Shown here: positions 1 to 7,403 of the stretch, in pieces | How the letters are laid out: each line of letters begins with the position of its first letter | Position numbering within the stretch: position 1 is the stretch's first letter | Assembly (NCBI RefSeq): GCF_030486405.1 | Contig: NZ_CP129613.1 | Coordinates: 5,518,001 to 5,582,000, forward strand | DNA: 64,000 nt | Direction: 5' to 3' | From: Mycolicibacterium sp. HK-90 | Lineage (GTDB): Bacteria > Actinomycetota > Actinomycetes > Mycobacteriales > Mycobacteriaceae | The notes under the pieces: model-generated | Told to the model about the DNA's origin: nothing | Databases searched by the model: none | Seen by the model: only the letters and a program-made list of their open reading frames with translations | Translations under genes and position numbers: made by a program

Positions 1-638
1 CGACGCAGGTAGGAGACGTAGGACTCGACGACGTTGACGTCGCCACCGAAGTCGTAGCGCCAGACGTGGTCGAGGATCTTGGGCTTCGACAACACCGTGC
101 CCGCATTGATGATGAAGTAGCGCAGCAGCGTGAACTCGGTCGGCGACAACGACACCGGCTCGCCGGCCTTCCACACCTCGTGGGTGTCCTCGTCGAGCTC
201 GATGTCGGCGAAGGACAGCTTGGCGCTGCGCGGCTCCTCGACTCCCTTGCCGGACCTGCGCAGGATCACCCGCAGCCGGGCCACCACTTCTTCGAGGCTG
301 AACGGCTTGGTCACGTAGTCGTCGCCGCCGAGGGTCAGCCCGGCGATCTTGTCCTGCAGGCTGTCGCGGGCGGTGAGGAACAGCGCGGGCGCGTCGATGC
401 CGTCGGCGCGCAGCCGGCGCAGCAGTCCGAAGCCGTCCATGCCGGGCATCATCACGTCCAGGATCACCGCGTCGGGCCGGATTTCCCTGGCCTTGTCGAG
501 GGCCGCGGCGCCGTTGGACGCGGTGTGTACCTCGAAACCCTGGAACTTGAGGCTTACGGACAGCAGCTCCACGATGTTGGCCTCGTCGTCGACGACGAGG
601 ATCCGGGCTTCCGGGACGCTCTCAGGTACTGCAGGCAT
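1..638 (-). CDS. phoP: PhoP-type response regulator (3' end off window)
   Basis: OmpR/PhoB-type two-component response regulator. The receiver domain begins at about residue 12 with the acidic pair D17/D18 (ILVVDDE), has the phospho-acceptor D61 in VILDVMMPGMDG and a KPFS lysine motif. A winged-helix DNA-binding domain follows (LSPTEFTLLRYF, then KPKILDHVWRYDFGGDVN). The sequence agrees closely with M. tuberculosis PhoP (Rv0757) as I remember it, which controls acyltrehalose lipid, pH and secretion genes. The last 30 or so residues lie beyond base 1. I chose the ATG at 638 because AGGGA lies 6 nt upstream; the in-frame ATG at 644 abuts that same Shine-Dalgarno. The expected partner kinase PhoR would be outside the window. 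A triple PhoP-box-like repeat lies upstream. Confidence 0.93.
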   Translation of the reverse strand, partial: MPAVPESVPEARILVVDDEANIVELLSVSLKFQGFEVHTASNGAAALDKAREIRPDAVILDVMMPGMDGFGLLRRLRADGIDAPALFLTARDSLQDKIAGLTLGGDDYVTKPFSLEEVVARLRVILRRSGKGVEEPRSAKLSFADIELDEDTHEVWKAGEPVSLSPTEFTLLRYFIINAGTVLSKPKILDHVWRYDFGGDVNVVESYVSYLR

Positions 639-687
639 GGCCATTCCCTGATGTTGGTGGTGCCTGTTGAACTGATCCTGCATGCAC

Positions 688-717
688 GCTGTGCAGTTCC
701 TGTGAGTTTAGCTGTGA
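688..717. promoter_or_regulatory. Candidate PhoP box, three heptamer repeats
   Basis: Three direct heptamers read on the plus strand: GCTGTGC (688-694), CCTGTGA (699-705) and GCTGTGA (711-717), separated by 4 and 5 nt. The inverse reading TCACAGC-N4-TCACAGC is the known mycobacterial PhoP box. It lies between phoP and the divergent repeat-protein gene and 7 nt upstream of the latter's -10, so autoregulation and control of the neighbour are both plausible. Confidence 0.6.
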
Positions 718-723
718 CGCGGG

Positions 724-729
724 TAACTA
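724..729 (+). promoter_or_regulatory. Probable -10 hexamer TAACTA
   Basis: TAACTA lies 11 nt before the ATG at 741, and no Shine-Dalgarno is visible between them. The transcript would have a leader of about 4 nt or be nearly leaderless. Confidence 0.4.
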
Positions 730-740
730 CACTGACGCGC

Positions 741-1556
741 ATGAACCTCGGCAAGACGCTGGTCCAGGTTGCTACCGCACCCGTGCGAATCGGGTTGGCC
801 GTGGCCGACGCCGGACTGGGCATCGCCAACGAGACGCTCAACGCGGTGCAGCGCGGCATCACCGACGCGAACCCACTCAACGGCAGGTCATCGATGGCCT
901 CGCTGTTCGGTATCGATGACGCGGTCGAGCGGGCGAACCGACTGGCGCGCCTATTGGACGACGACGCCCCACTGGGTCGTGCACTGGCGCCCGACGGCCC
1001 GATCAACCGTTTGCTGCGGCCGGGCGGTCTCGTCGACCAATTGACCGCGGAGGGCGGCATGCTGGACCGGTTGACCGCGGACAACGGCGCCGTGGCCCGG
1101 GCGGTCGCGCCCGGCGGGCTCGTGGACCAGGTCACCATGGAGGGCGGTCTGCTCGACCGGCTGACCACCGAGGACGGCGCCCTGTCCCGTGTGATCGCGC
1201 CCGGCGGGCTGGCCGATCAGCTGCTCGCCAACGACGGACTGTTCGAGCGGGTGCTGCGCGAGGACGGCGTGGCCGACCGGCTGCTCGCCGAGGGCGGCCT
1301 GCTCGACACCTTGACCGATCCGGACGGTCCACTGCTCAAGCTCGCCGACGTGGCCGACACCCTGAACCGGCTGGCGCCCGGGCTGGAAGCGCTGGCCCCC
1401 ACGATCGACGCGCTGCACGAGGCGGTCATCACGTTGAGCCAGGTGGTCAATCCGCTGAGCAACATCGCCGACCGCATCCCGCTGCCCCGCCGGTCGTCGC
1501 GCCGGAGCTCCCCGCGACCGGTCGTCTCCCAGCGGATTGTCGACGCTGACGAATGA
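741..1556 (+). CDS. Decapeptide-repeat protein of unknown function
   Basis: 271-aa protein with no recognised catalytic domain. Residues 1-70 are non-repetitive (helical, hydrophobic patches), and residues 71-200 are 13 consecutive 10-residue repeats without a single indel. Residues 201-245 look alpha-helical and the tail is basic (RRSSRRSSPRP). There is no signal peptide. The start is the ATG at 741: the frame is open far upstream, but that part is antisense to phoP, and a -10-like TAACTA sits just before 741. The gene diverges from phoP, the position of Rv0756c in M. tuberculosis; homology to it is my inference. The regular Gly and Leu spacing suggests a solenoid or an elongated envelope- or DNA-associated protein. 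Function unknown. Confidence 0.82.
   Translation: MNLGKTLVQVATAPVRIGLAVADAGLGIANETLNAVQRGITDANPLNGRSSMASLFGIDDAVERANRLARLLDDDAPLGRALAPDGPINRLLRPGGLVDQLTAEGGMLDRLTADNGAVARAVAPGGLVDQVTMEGGLLDRLTTEDGALSRVIAPGGLADQLLANDGLFERVLREDGVADRLLAEGGLLDTLTDPDGPLLKLADVADTLNRLAPGLEALAPTIDALHEAVITLSQVVNPLSNIADRIPLPRRSSRRSSPRPVVSQRIVDADE
951..1340 (+). repeat. 13 tandem 30-bp coding repeats (decapeptides)
   Basis: Codons 71-200 of the gene at 741 form 13 in-register decapeptides. Examples are LLRPGGLVDQ (91-100), LTAEGGMLDR (101-110), VTMEGGLLDR (131-140) and LLAEGGLLDT (181-190). Position 6 is Gly in all but the first copy, position 10 is usually R or Q, and positions 1 and 8 are mostly aliphatic. A higher-order 90-bp (30-aa) unit is visible three times: 1011-1100, 1101-1190 and 1191-1280. 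Confidence 0.9.
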
Positions 1557-1582
1557 CCCGTTAAACTAGCCGCGTTCGACCC

Positions 1583-1657
1583 GCCTCCGTAGCTCAGTGG
1601 TAGAGCAACGCTCTTGTAAAGCGTAGGTCGTCAGTTCAATCCTGACCGGGGGCTCCA
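1583..1657 (+). tRNA. tRNA-Thr (anticodon TGT)
   Basis: Complete cloverleaf. The acceptor stem GCCTCCG pairs with CGGGGGC (one T-G pair), the D-arm is GCTC-AGTGGTA-GAGC, and the anticodon stem ACGCT/AGCGT carries loop CTTGTAA, giving anticodon TGT (Thr). The T-arm holds GTTCAATCC, and CCA is encoded at 1655-1657. It reads codon ACA, and also ACG by wobble. Confidence 0.97.
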
Positions 1658-1691
1658 GTTTTGGCATCGGCTGATTGTCGGTGCATGCCCG

Positions 1692-1697
1692 TAGCTT
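1692..1697 (+). promoter_or_regulatory. -10 hexamer TAGCTT for leaderless HNH mRNA
   Basis: TAGCTT ends exactly 6 nt before the ATG at 1704 and there is no Shine-Dalgarno, which is the geometry of mycobacterial leaderless transcripts. No convincing -35 was seen. Confidence 0.5.
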
Positions 1698-1703
1698 CAA
1701 TCC

Positions 1704-2108
1704 ATGAGACAGTGTCGCGGCTGTGGTGCACCACTGGAGAAGCGCAGCCAGAAGGTCTACTGCGGTAACGCATGTCAGGCCCGGGCCCGGCGAGACATCA
1801 TGACGGAACGCTGGCTCGAATCCGGCGAAGCCCGGGTCCGGGGCGAACAAGGCAATTACATCCGGCTTTACCTCATCAACACCCAGGCAGGCTGCTGTGC
1901 GATCTGTGGCGCAGCCAGCACCTGGCAGGACCTTCCGTTGACGTTGATCATGGACCACATCGACGGCAACCCGACGAACAATCGCCGGGAGAACCTGCGC
2001 CTGATCTGTCCGAACTGCGACTCCCAGCTCCCGACGTACAAGAGCCGTAACCGTGGCAACGGTCGCCACTACCGGCGACAGCGCTATGCCAACGGGCAGT
2101 CGTTCTGA
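1704..2108 (+). CDS. Small HNH endonuclease with N-terminal zinc ribbon
   Basis: 134-aa protein. The N-terminal four-cysteine zinc site (C4, C7, C20, C24) is followed by a helical linker. An HNH/ENDO VII-like domain follows, with the zinc pair C65-C68, the catalytic MDHIDGN (D84, H85), NRRENLRL and the second zinc pair CPNC (C102, C105). The tail is Arg-rich. The length and architecture fit free-standing HNH nucleases of unknown target. It begins 47 nt after tRNA-Thr on the same strand and may be an old tRNA-linked insertion, but no flanking repeat of the tRNA 3' end was found. A role in DNA metabolism or as a homing-type enzyme cannot be decided from sequence. Confidence 0.85.
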   Translation: MRQCRGCGAPLEKRSQKVYCGNACQARARRDIMTERWLESGEARVRGEQGNYIRLYLINTQAGCCAICGAASTWQDLPLTLIMDHIDGNPTNNRRENLRLICPNCDSQLPTYKSRNRGNGRHYRRQRYANGQSF

Positions 2109-2204
2109 CCGCCACCCTAGACATCGACTCTGCATCCAGGCTGCGAAAGTGCGAGCATGCGACGCCCCACACGCAGAGTGAATCCAGTTGGGGCTGCAGT
2201 TGTT

Positions 2205-4808
2205 CTAGACCCCGCGCAGCAGTGCCACGAGCTCGTCGCGGCCGTTGACACCGACGCGCTGTGAGGCCCGGAACAGATGTCCCTCGACCGATCGAACAGA
2301 CATCGTCAGGCGATCGGCGACCTCCTTGTTCGACAACCCTTGTGCCACCAGCGCAATCACCTCCCGCTGACGGTCGGTGAACGGCTGCGGCATCGCCACC
2401 GCCCGCAGCGCGGGGGTGAGTGCGCCGTGGCATTCGGTCGCGAGGCGCTCGGCGACGACGGAGGCGCTCAGCGCCGCACCGCGCAATCCTGCGCGTTGGT
2501 ATGCGACGACGGCCTGGGCCGCCGCATCGGCCGCCGCCACCCGATCGCCGAAGGCCTCGTACCCCCGCGCTGCGGCAAGCAGCCCTTCCCCATTGCCACC
2601 GGCCAGCGCCGCGGCGTGCGCGGCTGCGGCGGGAGCACGAGGGCCTTGCACCACCCCGGCCAGCTCCTGCAGCCGCGCAGCGGTGGTGGCATCGCCGAAC
2701 TGGGTCGCGGTCTGCAATAGCAGCACTTCCTGCGCGGGCCGGTCCGACTCCTCGGCTGCCGCCGTTCGCAGCAGCGAGATCGCCTGGGAAACAGCACCTT
2801 CGGCGGCGTTAACCCAGGCTTGAGCGATGGACTTCTCGGGGTCGAACAAGCGGGCAGCCGGGTCCTGCGCCCACCACTCCAACGAATCGAACTGCCGGCG
2901 TGCGTCTTCGGCGAGCCCGGCCATGGCGGTCACGGTCGTCAGCCACACCCGTCCGATCGCCCTGATCACCCGGCCGCTGTCCCCGGTGCCGAGATACGCA
3001 AGCGATTCCAGCAGCCACCGTCGGGCATCGGACAGCGCCCCGAGATCCATCGCGGTCATGCCGGCCAACAGGCTGTGCCAGGACTCTTCGAATGGAACGT
3101 CGAGGGTTGTCTGGCGGATACGTGCGACGGCGGCACCCGCTCGGCCCAGCGCGCCGGCGAACCGATAGGCCCGAGCCTGTAGGGCCGCCAGTTGAAATCG
3201 CAAGTGCGACACGTCCGACGACTGCGCAGCCAGTGCGTACCCCGCGTCTGCCGGTGATTGGATCTCGTCGACGCAGCCGACATCGCCGAATCCTGTGACC
3301 AACACCCAGGCCGAAACCATCCGGGCCAGATCGTCGGCCAGCGGGTTCGGCAATACCGAGCCGGCCCGTTCGATCGCCGCGCTGGAACGGCCCCGCATCA
3401 GATCCACCAGGGCTCGCGGCGCGGCGGCGTTCGGTTGCGAGACGTCGCCACCGGCTGCGAACACCGCGTCGAGTTCCCGCTCGGCATTGGCCGGGTCACC
3501 CAGCCCGCCTGCGAAATTCACCGCTCGCAGCACCGCGATCTGCGATCGCTGCGGCCCGGTGGTCTGCCCGGCAAGTTCGGCCAGAATCGTCTCGGCTTGG
3601 CCGGGCCTCTGCAGCCAGACGTTCGTCATCGCCAGAGTGATCTTGGCTTCGACCCCGCCGCCGGCGGTTACCGCTCGCGCCGCGAACTCCTGTGCAAGGC
3701 GGGCATCGTGCAGTTGCGCGGCCGCCGAGGCCGCGCCGAGTAGAAGCTCCGCGTCGGGCGTAAGGTCCGATTCGATGGTCAGCACGGCCCGGCGCACCAG
3801 TTCACGTGGATCGGTGCCGGTTTTCCGCGCCAGTTCACCGGCGATCCGGCCCCGCAAACGCCGCAGCCGCAACGACCCGGTCCGCCTGACCTCACCGAGC
3901 ATCGGATGCGCCAGTCGCACCGTCGCCGGGCCCTCACCGGAGTCGACACTCACCAGCCCGAGCGATTCCGCCTCGGTGAGCGCTTCAGGGTCGGAGACCG
4001 CCGCCACCGTCTGCACATCCAATGGCTCGGCGACCGCCAACGCGTCCAGCACCTCATGAACGCTCGTGGATACCTGGGCGATTCGCGCCTCCAGAATCTC
4101 GGCGAGGGTAGGCGACAACGCGGGGTGGCCACCCCACAGCCACACACCGGAGTGCCGCACCATCCGGCCCGCGTGCACCTCGGCCTCGACCAAGTGACGC
4201 AGATACAACGCGTTGCCCTGTGTCAGCTGCCAGAAGCGACGGGCCGAAAGCGACTGCACCGGCCCGTCCAGCACCTGCTCGATGAGCTGGGTTGTTTCCT
4301 CCAGTGACAAGGGTTGCAGTTCCAGACGTTCCAGATGGTGGTCCTTCCATATCGCGGTGATCGCATCGGGGGCGGCTTCCCCGGAGCGAATGGTCAGAAT
4401 CACCGACGCCAGCTGCCGGGTGACAAGTTGATGGATGGCGAAGGCCGACAGGTCATCCAGTAGATGCGCATCATCGACCCCGACGACCACCGCAGCATCC
4501 CCGGCCGGGCCGATCAGGCCGTCGATCACCTCGCGCACCCGACGCAGCGGGTCCGGCCCGAAGTCGCTGGCGATGTCGGCGAATGCGCCGAGCGGAACAC
4601 TGCGTGCCGACGCGGTGCCGACGATCCAATGCCGGTGTGCCCGACGCGGACTGCAGGCCTCGACGGCCTCGCGTGCCAACCGGGTTTTGCCGACGCCTGC
4701 CGAGCCGGACAGCACGATCCCGAGGGCGCGGTCATTGCCGGGCCGCGTGGCATCGGCGATCAGTTGGAGTTCTTCGGATCGGCCGACCAGCGGCCACCGA
4801 CGGATCAC
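2205..4808 (-). CDS. LAL-family ATPase transcription regulator (LuxR HTH)
   Basis: 867-aa regulator of the large ATP-binding LuxR family. Walker A GSAGVGKT is at residues 35-42, Walker B VVVGVDDAHLLDD at about 107-119, then TPR-like helical repeats across 300-780. A C-terminal LuxR-type helix-turn-helix follows (about 807-865: TDRQREVIALVAQGLSNKEVADRL). The frame is open to 4931, but I chose the GTG at 4808 because TACAAT (4820-4815) stands 6 nt in front of it, matching a leaderless start, and because the proline-rich upstream extension is not typical of the family. The divergent neighbour encodes a secreted FN3-like protein that could be its target. The ligand is unknown. Confidence 0.85.
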   Translation of the reverse strand: MIRRWPLVGRSEELQLIADATRPGNDRALGIVLSGSAGVGKTRLAREAVEACSPRRAHRHWIVGTASARSVPLGAFADIASDFGPDPLRRVREVIDGLIGPAGDAAVVVGVDDAHLLDDLSAFAIHQLVTRQLASVILTIRSGEAAPDAITAIWKDHHLERLELQPLSLEETTQLIEQVLDGPVQSLSARRFWQLTQGNALYLRHLVEAEVHAGRMVRHSGVWLWGGHPALSPTLAEILEARIAQVSTSVHEVLDALAVAEPLDVQTVAAVSDPEALTEAESLGLVSVDSGEGPATVRLAHPMLGEVRRTGSLRLRRLRGRIAGELARKTGTDPRELVRRAVLTIESDLTPDAELLLGAASAAAQLHDARLAQEFAARAVTAGGGVEAKITLAMTNVWLQRPGQAETILAELAGQTTGPQRSQIAVLRAVNFAGGLGDPANAERELDAVFAAGGDVSQPNAAAPRALVDLMRGRSSAAIERAGSVLPNPLADDLARMVSAWVLVTGFGDVGCVDEIQSPADAGYALAAQSSDVSHLRFQLAALQARAYRFAGALGRAGAAVARIRQTTLDVPFEESWHSLLAGMTAMDLGALSDARRWLLESLAYLGTGDSGRVIRAIGRVWLTTVTAMAGLAEDARRQFDSLEWWAQDPAARLFDPEKSIAQAWVNAAEGAVSQAISLLRTAAAEESDRPAQEVLLLQTATQFGDATTAARLQELAGVVQGPRAPAAAAHAAALAGGNGEGLLAAARGYEAFGDRVAAADAAAQAVVAYQRAGLRGAALSASVVAERLATECHGALTPALRAVAMPQPFTDRQREVIALVAQGLSNKEVADRLTMSVRSVEGHLFRASQRVGVNGRDELVALLRGV

Positions 4809-4814
4809 CGGCGG

Positions 4815-4820
4815 ATTGTA
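4815..4820 (-). promoter_or_regulatory. -10 hexamer TACAAT for the LAL regulator
   Basis: TACAAT on the minus strand is separated by 6 nt from the GTG at 4808, a near-consensus leaderless promoter that decides the start. Confidence 0.6.
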
Positions 4821-4989
4821 AACCGCCGCGGTAACCCCGCCGGGGCGATCGGACAAACCGGAAAATTCACGCGGGCGAAAGCAATACGGCGTATCCGGAG
4901 CGAAGTGAGGTAGTCGACTACTCCAGCTCACCCCGCGGTGGGCACCTTATCGTCGGGCGGTCCGGCAGCGAGGATGCGTGGAGGTTGCG

Positions 4990-6180
4990 ATGTCGAAGTC
5001 CAGCGGCAGATTGATCATTCGGGTACTCACGCTGTGCGCGTTGCTGTTCGCGTTCACCATTGCGGGCCCCGCCGGCGCGGCTCCTCCGGAAGTCACCACG
5101 AGCGAGAACCCGGTCCTCATCGCCTATCCGCATTTCACCACGAAGAACGTCGACCTCAAATGGAGCCTGAATCCGTTTCAGGTGGCGATTCTCGCCGTCA
5201 CCGAAGGCGGTGCGCCGGTGATCAATCCGACGGTGAGTTCGCCTGAGGGTGAGGGCACGGTGTCGTTGACGGTCGCCTACGGCAAGACGTACACCGCGCA
5301 GCTCAAGGACGCCTTCGGCCAGCCGCTGGGTGCACCGCTCACGATCACCACCGACAAGCCCCAGATCGATCTGCAACTGTGTGCGCAGCGGTGCATCAAG
5401 AGCCTCGAAGTTCAACCACACGGCGGCTGGGCCCAATTCACGATCGAGACCAGCAAGACGATGGTGATCACGGTCGAGGCGAGCACCACGCCGCCGGATG
5501 CCGACGGTAAGTGGAGTGATCCCAACGCGATTGCGGCCTCCGTCGGGACGGTCATCCCGACCAACCACTACGCACCGGGGCTGCCCAACTTGCAGCCCAA
5601 CACCACCTACCACTACGTCGTGCGCGCCCACCTACAGGGCCACGAGCAGGTCAAGACCGGCAAGTTCACCACGCTCACGCGCCGGGTAGACGTGGATTTC
5701 AACGAGGTGCAGATGATCGAGGACACAGATGGCCCCCTCGACGGTGACTGCGACTGCTTCTTCTATTTCGGTGTAGGCGATCTGGATCCGATCAGGTACG
5801 GCGATTCGTACCACAAGCAGAGCATGGGTAGCGGCACGACCACGCCCATCGACGTAGCGGCCGGTTTCATCAACGCTCCGAACGACCTTCTACTCGGGGT
5901 GGCGGGCTACGACGACGACCAGGACGCGTTCGAGGTGATGGTCTTCGACTGCGTCGTCGGCCATCCCCCTCCCCGGGAAGGCGAGTCCTGGAAGGACAGT
6001 TGGAGCGCAGACGGGTGCATGCAGCATGCCGGCGACGAGATCACGGTGTCACTGTCCCGCCAGGGACCGCCCGGGGATCCCGCCGCCGTCGATGAACAGT
6101 TCACCGAGCCGTTCACGATCTCGGTCGACGGAGTCCTGAAATACAAGGTCCACGGAACGTATCGCGTCAGCTACAGCTAA
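4990..6180 (+). CDS. Secreted protein with fibronectin-III-like domain
   Basis: 396-aa exported protein. The signal peptide covers residues 1-30 (basic start MSKSSGRLIIR, hydrophobic core LCALLFAFTIAG, likely cut after GPAGA-A). A beta-rich region follows, then an FN3-like segment with LQPNTTYHYVVRAHL. The C-terminal part is acidic and contains two cysteine clusters (CDCFF; later CVV and CMQ), which suggests disulphides or metal binding. The start at 4990 has GGAGG 5 nt upstream; a slightly longer in-frame ATG at 4978 lacks this. Its 3' end overlaps the GH5-like gene tail to tail by 4 nt. No enzymatic motif was recognised; carbohydrate or surface binding is only a guess. Confidence 0.83.
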   Translation: MSKSSGRLIIRVLTLCALLFAFTIAGPAGAAPPEVTTSENPVLIAYPHFTTKNVDLKWSLNPFQVAILAVTEGGAPVINPTVSSPEGEGTVSLTVAYGKTYTAQLKDAFGQPLGAPLTITTDKPQIDLQLCAQRCIKSLEVQPHGGWAQFTIETSKTMVITVEASTTPPDADGKWSDPNAIAASVGTVIPTNHYAPGLPNLQPNTTYHYVVRAHLQGHEQVKTGKFTTLTRRVDVDFNEVQMIEDTDGPLDGDCDCFFYFGVGDLDPIRYGDSYHKQSMGSGTTTPIDVAAGFINAPNDLLLGVAGYDDDQDAFEVMVFDCVVGHPPPREGESWKDSWSADGCMQHAGDEITVSLSRQGPPGDPAAVDEQFTEPFTISVDGVLKYKVHGTYRVSYS

Positions 6181-7322
6181 ACCCGGGTGGTCAGTTTCCG
6201 CAGGGTCTGATATTCGGTGTCCTTGTAGGGCCGCCCGTCGGGTTGCAGCAGATCGCTGAACCACACATTCGGAACCTTGGTGTAGGGCTTGTCCCAGGAA
6301 TCCCACGGAAAGTACGTCTGTGTCTTGCCGGCCACCAGGCCCCAGCTGTAGGCGGCGACGTTGTGCCGCTTGGCAACCGGAAGCACCCCCTCGACCGTGC
6401 TGCCTTGGTCGCGCGCCAGATATTCGGTGCACAGTATCGGCCGTCCCAGCGGTTCGAGTTCGGCGATGCGTGCCTCGAACTCGGCCGGGCCGGCATAGGA
6501 GTGGAAGGAGATGACGTCGGAGTTGTCGAGCTGGAAGTTGTCCATTTCGCTGCGGCTACCGCGATCCCAGCTGCCCTGCCACACGCCACTGGTCAACGGC
6601 TGCACCGCGTTGACCGATCGCGCCCAGCCGAACACCTGCGGCAACAGCCCTCCGACTGCGTCGATCTTGTCCTTGCGCTCGACCTTGCGGTACTGCTTGG
6701 CCGGGTTGTCCGGCTCATTCCACAGGTCCCAGCCCAGAACGCGGTTGTCGTTTCGGAACTGGCTCATGACTCCCACCACGTAGTCGCGCAGCACGGGGAG
6801 ATAACGGGGATCGTCGATGCGTTGGGCGCCGGGGCTCTGCACCCAGCCCGAGTTGTGCACCCCCGGTGTCGGGGCCCGCTGTGGTCCCACCTTCGGATGG
6901 GGATCCCAACACGAATCGAAGAAGACGAACAGCGGCTTGATGCCGTGACGGGCCGAGATGGCAACGAATTGTCCCAGCCGGCTTTGGAATCCAGCGCGAT
7001 CCTGCGCCCACAGCAGATCGTGCAGAAATACCCGCACGGTGTTGAACCCGAGGAGACGGCAGGCGCCCAACTCACTGTCGATGCGCCGCGCGTCGTAGGT
7101 GCCCGGTGAGAACATCTCGATCTGGTTGATCGCATTCGAGGTGATGAAGTTGGTGCCGACCAGCCAGCCCTGCGCCTGGTACCAGGCGTTGGCGCGCTCG
7201 ACCGGCCATTGGCCGGGCGCGGCGCTGGCGCGCGGGAGTACGGAAAGCGTGGAAAACGCCGGGGCGAGGGCCGCTGATGCTGCCAGTACCAGCGGGATCT
7301 TGAGGGCCGTTCGACGGTGCAC
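6177..7322 (-). CDS. Secreted GH5-like glycoside hydrolase
   Basis: 381-aa exported enzyme with a twin-arginine N terminus (MHRRTALKIP, hydrophobic core, SAA cleavage region about 33-35). A TIM-barrel glycosidase of the clan A/GH5 type follows. The acid/base glutamate is E203 in DLWNEPDN and the presumed nucleophile is E300 in CTEYLAR; H274 in SFHSY also fits. The family cleaves beta-linked glycans such as mannan, xylan or cellulose; the substrate here is unknown. The GTG start at 7322 is exactly 6 nt after a TATGTT hexamer. It lies downstream of the cutinase-like gene in the same direction with a small hairpin between them. Confidence 0.85.
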   Translation of the reverse strand: MHRRTALKIPLVLAASAALAPAFSTLSVLPRASAAPGQWPVERANAWYQAQGWLVGTNFITSNAINQIEMFSPGTYDARRIDSELGACRLLGFNTVRVFLHDLLWAQDRAGFQSRLGQFVAISARHGIKPLFVFFDSCWDPHPKVGPQRAPTPGVHNSGWVQSPGAQRIDDPRYLPVLRDYVVGVMSQFRNDNRVLGWDLWNEPDNPAKQYRKVERKDKIDAVGGLLPQVFGWARSVNAVQPLTSGVWQGSWDRGSRSEMDNFQLDNSDVISFHSYAGPAEFEARIAELEPLGRPILCTEYLARDQGSTVEGVLPVAKRHNVAAYSWGLVAGKTQTYFPWDSWDKPYTKVPNVWFSDLLQPDGRPYKDTEYQTLRKLTTRV

Positions 7323-7328
7323 TTAGTG

Positions 7329-7334
7329 AACATA
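7329..7334 (-). promoter_or_regulatory. -10 hexamer TATGTT for the GH5-like gene
   Basis: TATGTT, then 6 nt (CACTAA), then the GTG at 7322, with no Shine-Dalgarno: a leaderless configuration, so this gene probably has its own promoter. Confidence 0.55.
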
Positions 7335-7372
7335 GTGGGACCCAGCAAATACCTGACCCACACGTATCACAT

Positions 7373-7391
7373 TGAAACCATTGAGGTTTCA
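7373..7391. terminator. Small hairpin after the cutinase gene
   Basis: TGAAACC (7373-7379) and GGTTTCA (7385-7391) form a perfect 7-bp stem with a 5-nt loop, 13 nt past the cutinase-like stop. It lacks a U-run, so it is a weak terminator or an operator. Confidence 0.35.
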
Positions 7392-7403
7392 GATCGTTAT
7401 CAA

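Noticed and set aside
66..740. Upstream part of the open frame that runs from 66 to 1556 on the plus strand
   Set aside because: It is exactly antisense to phoP, whose minus-strand translation is a clear response regulator. Only the part from the ATG at 741 is a gene.
1583..2204. Genomic island or prophage integrated at tRNA-Thr
   Set aside because: No integrase, no repeat of the tRNA 3' end and only one small HNH gene; the next gene is an ordinary chromosomal regulator.
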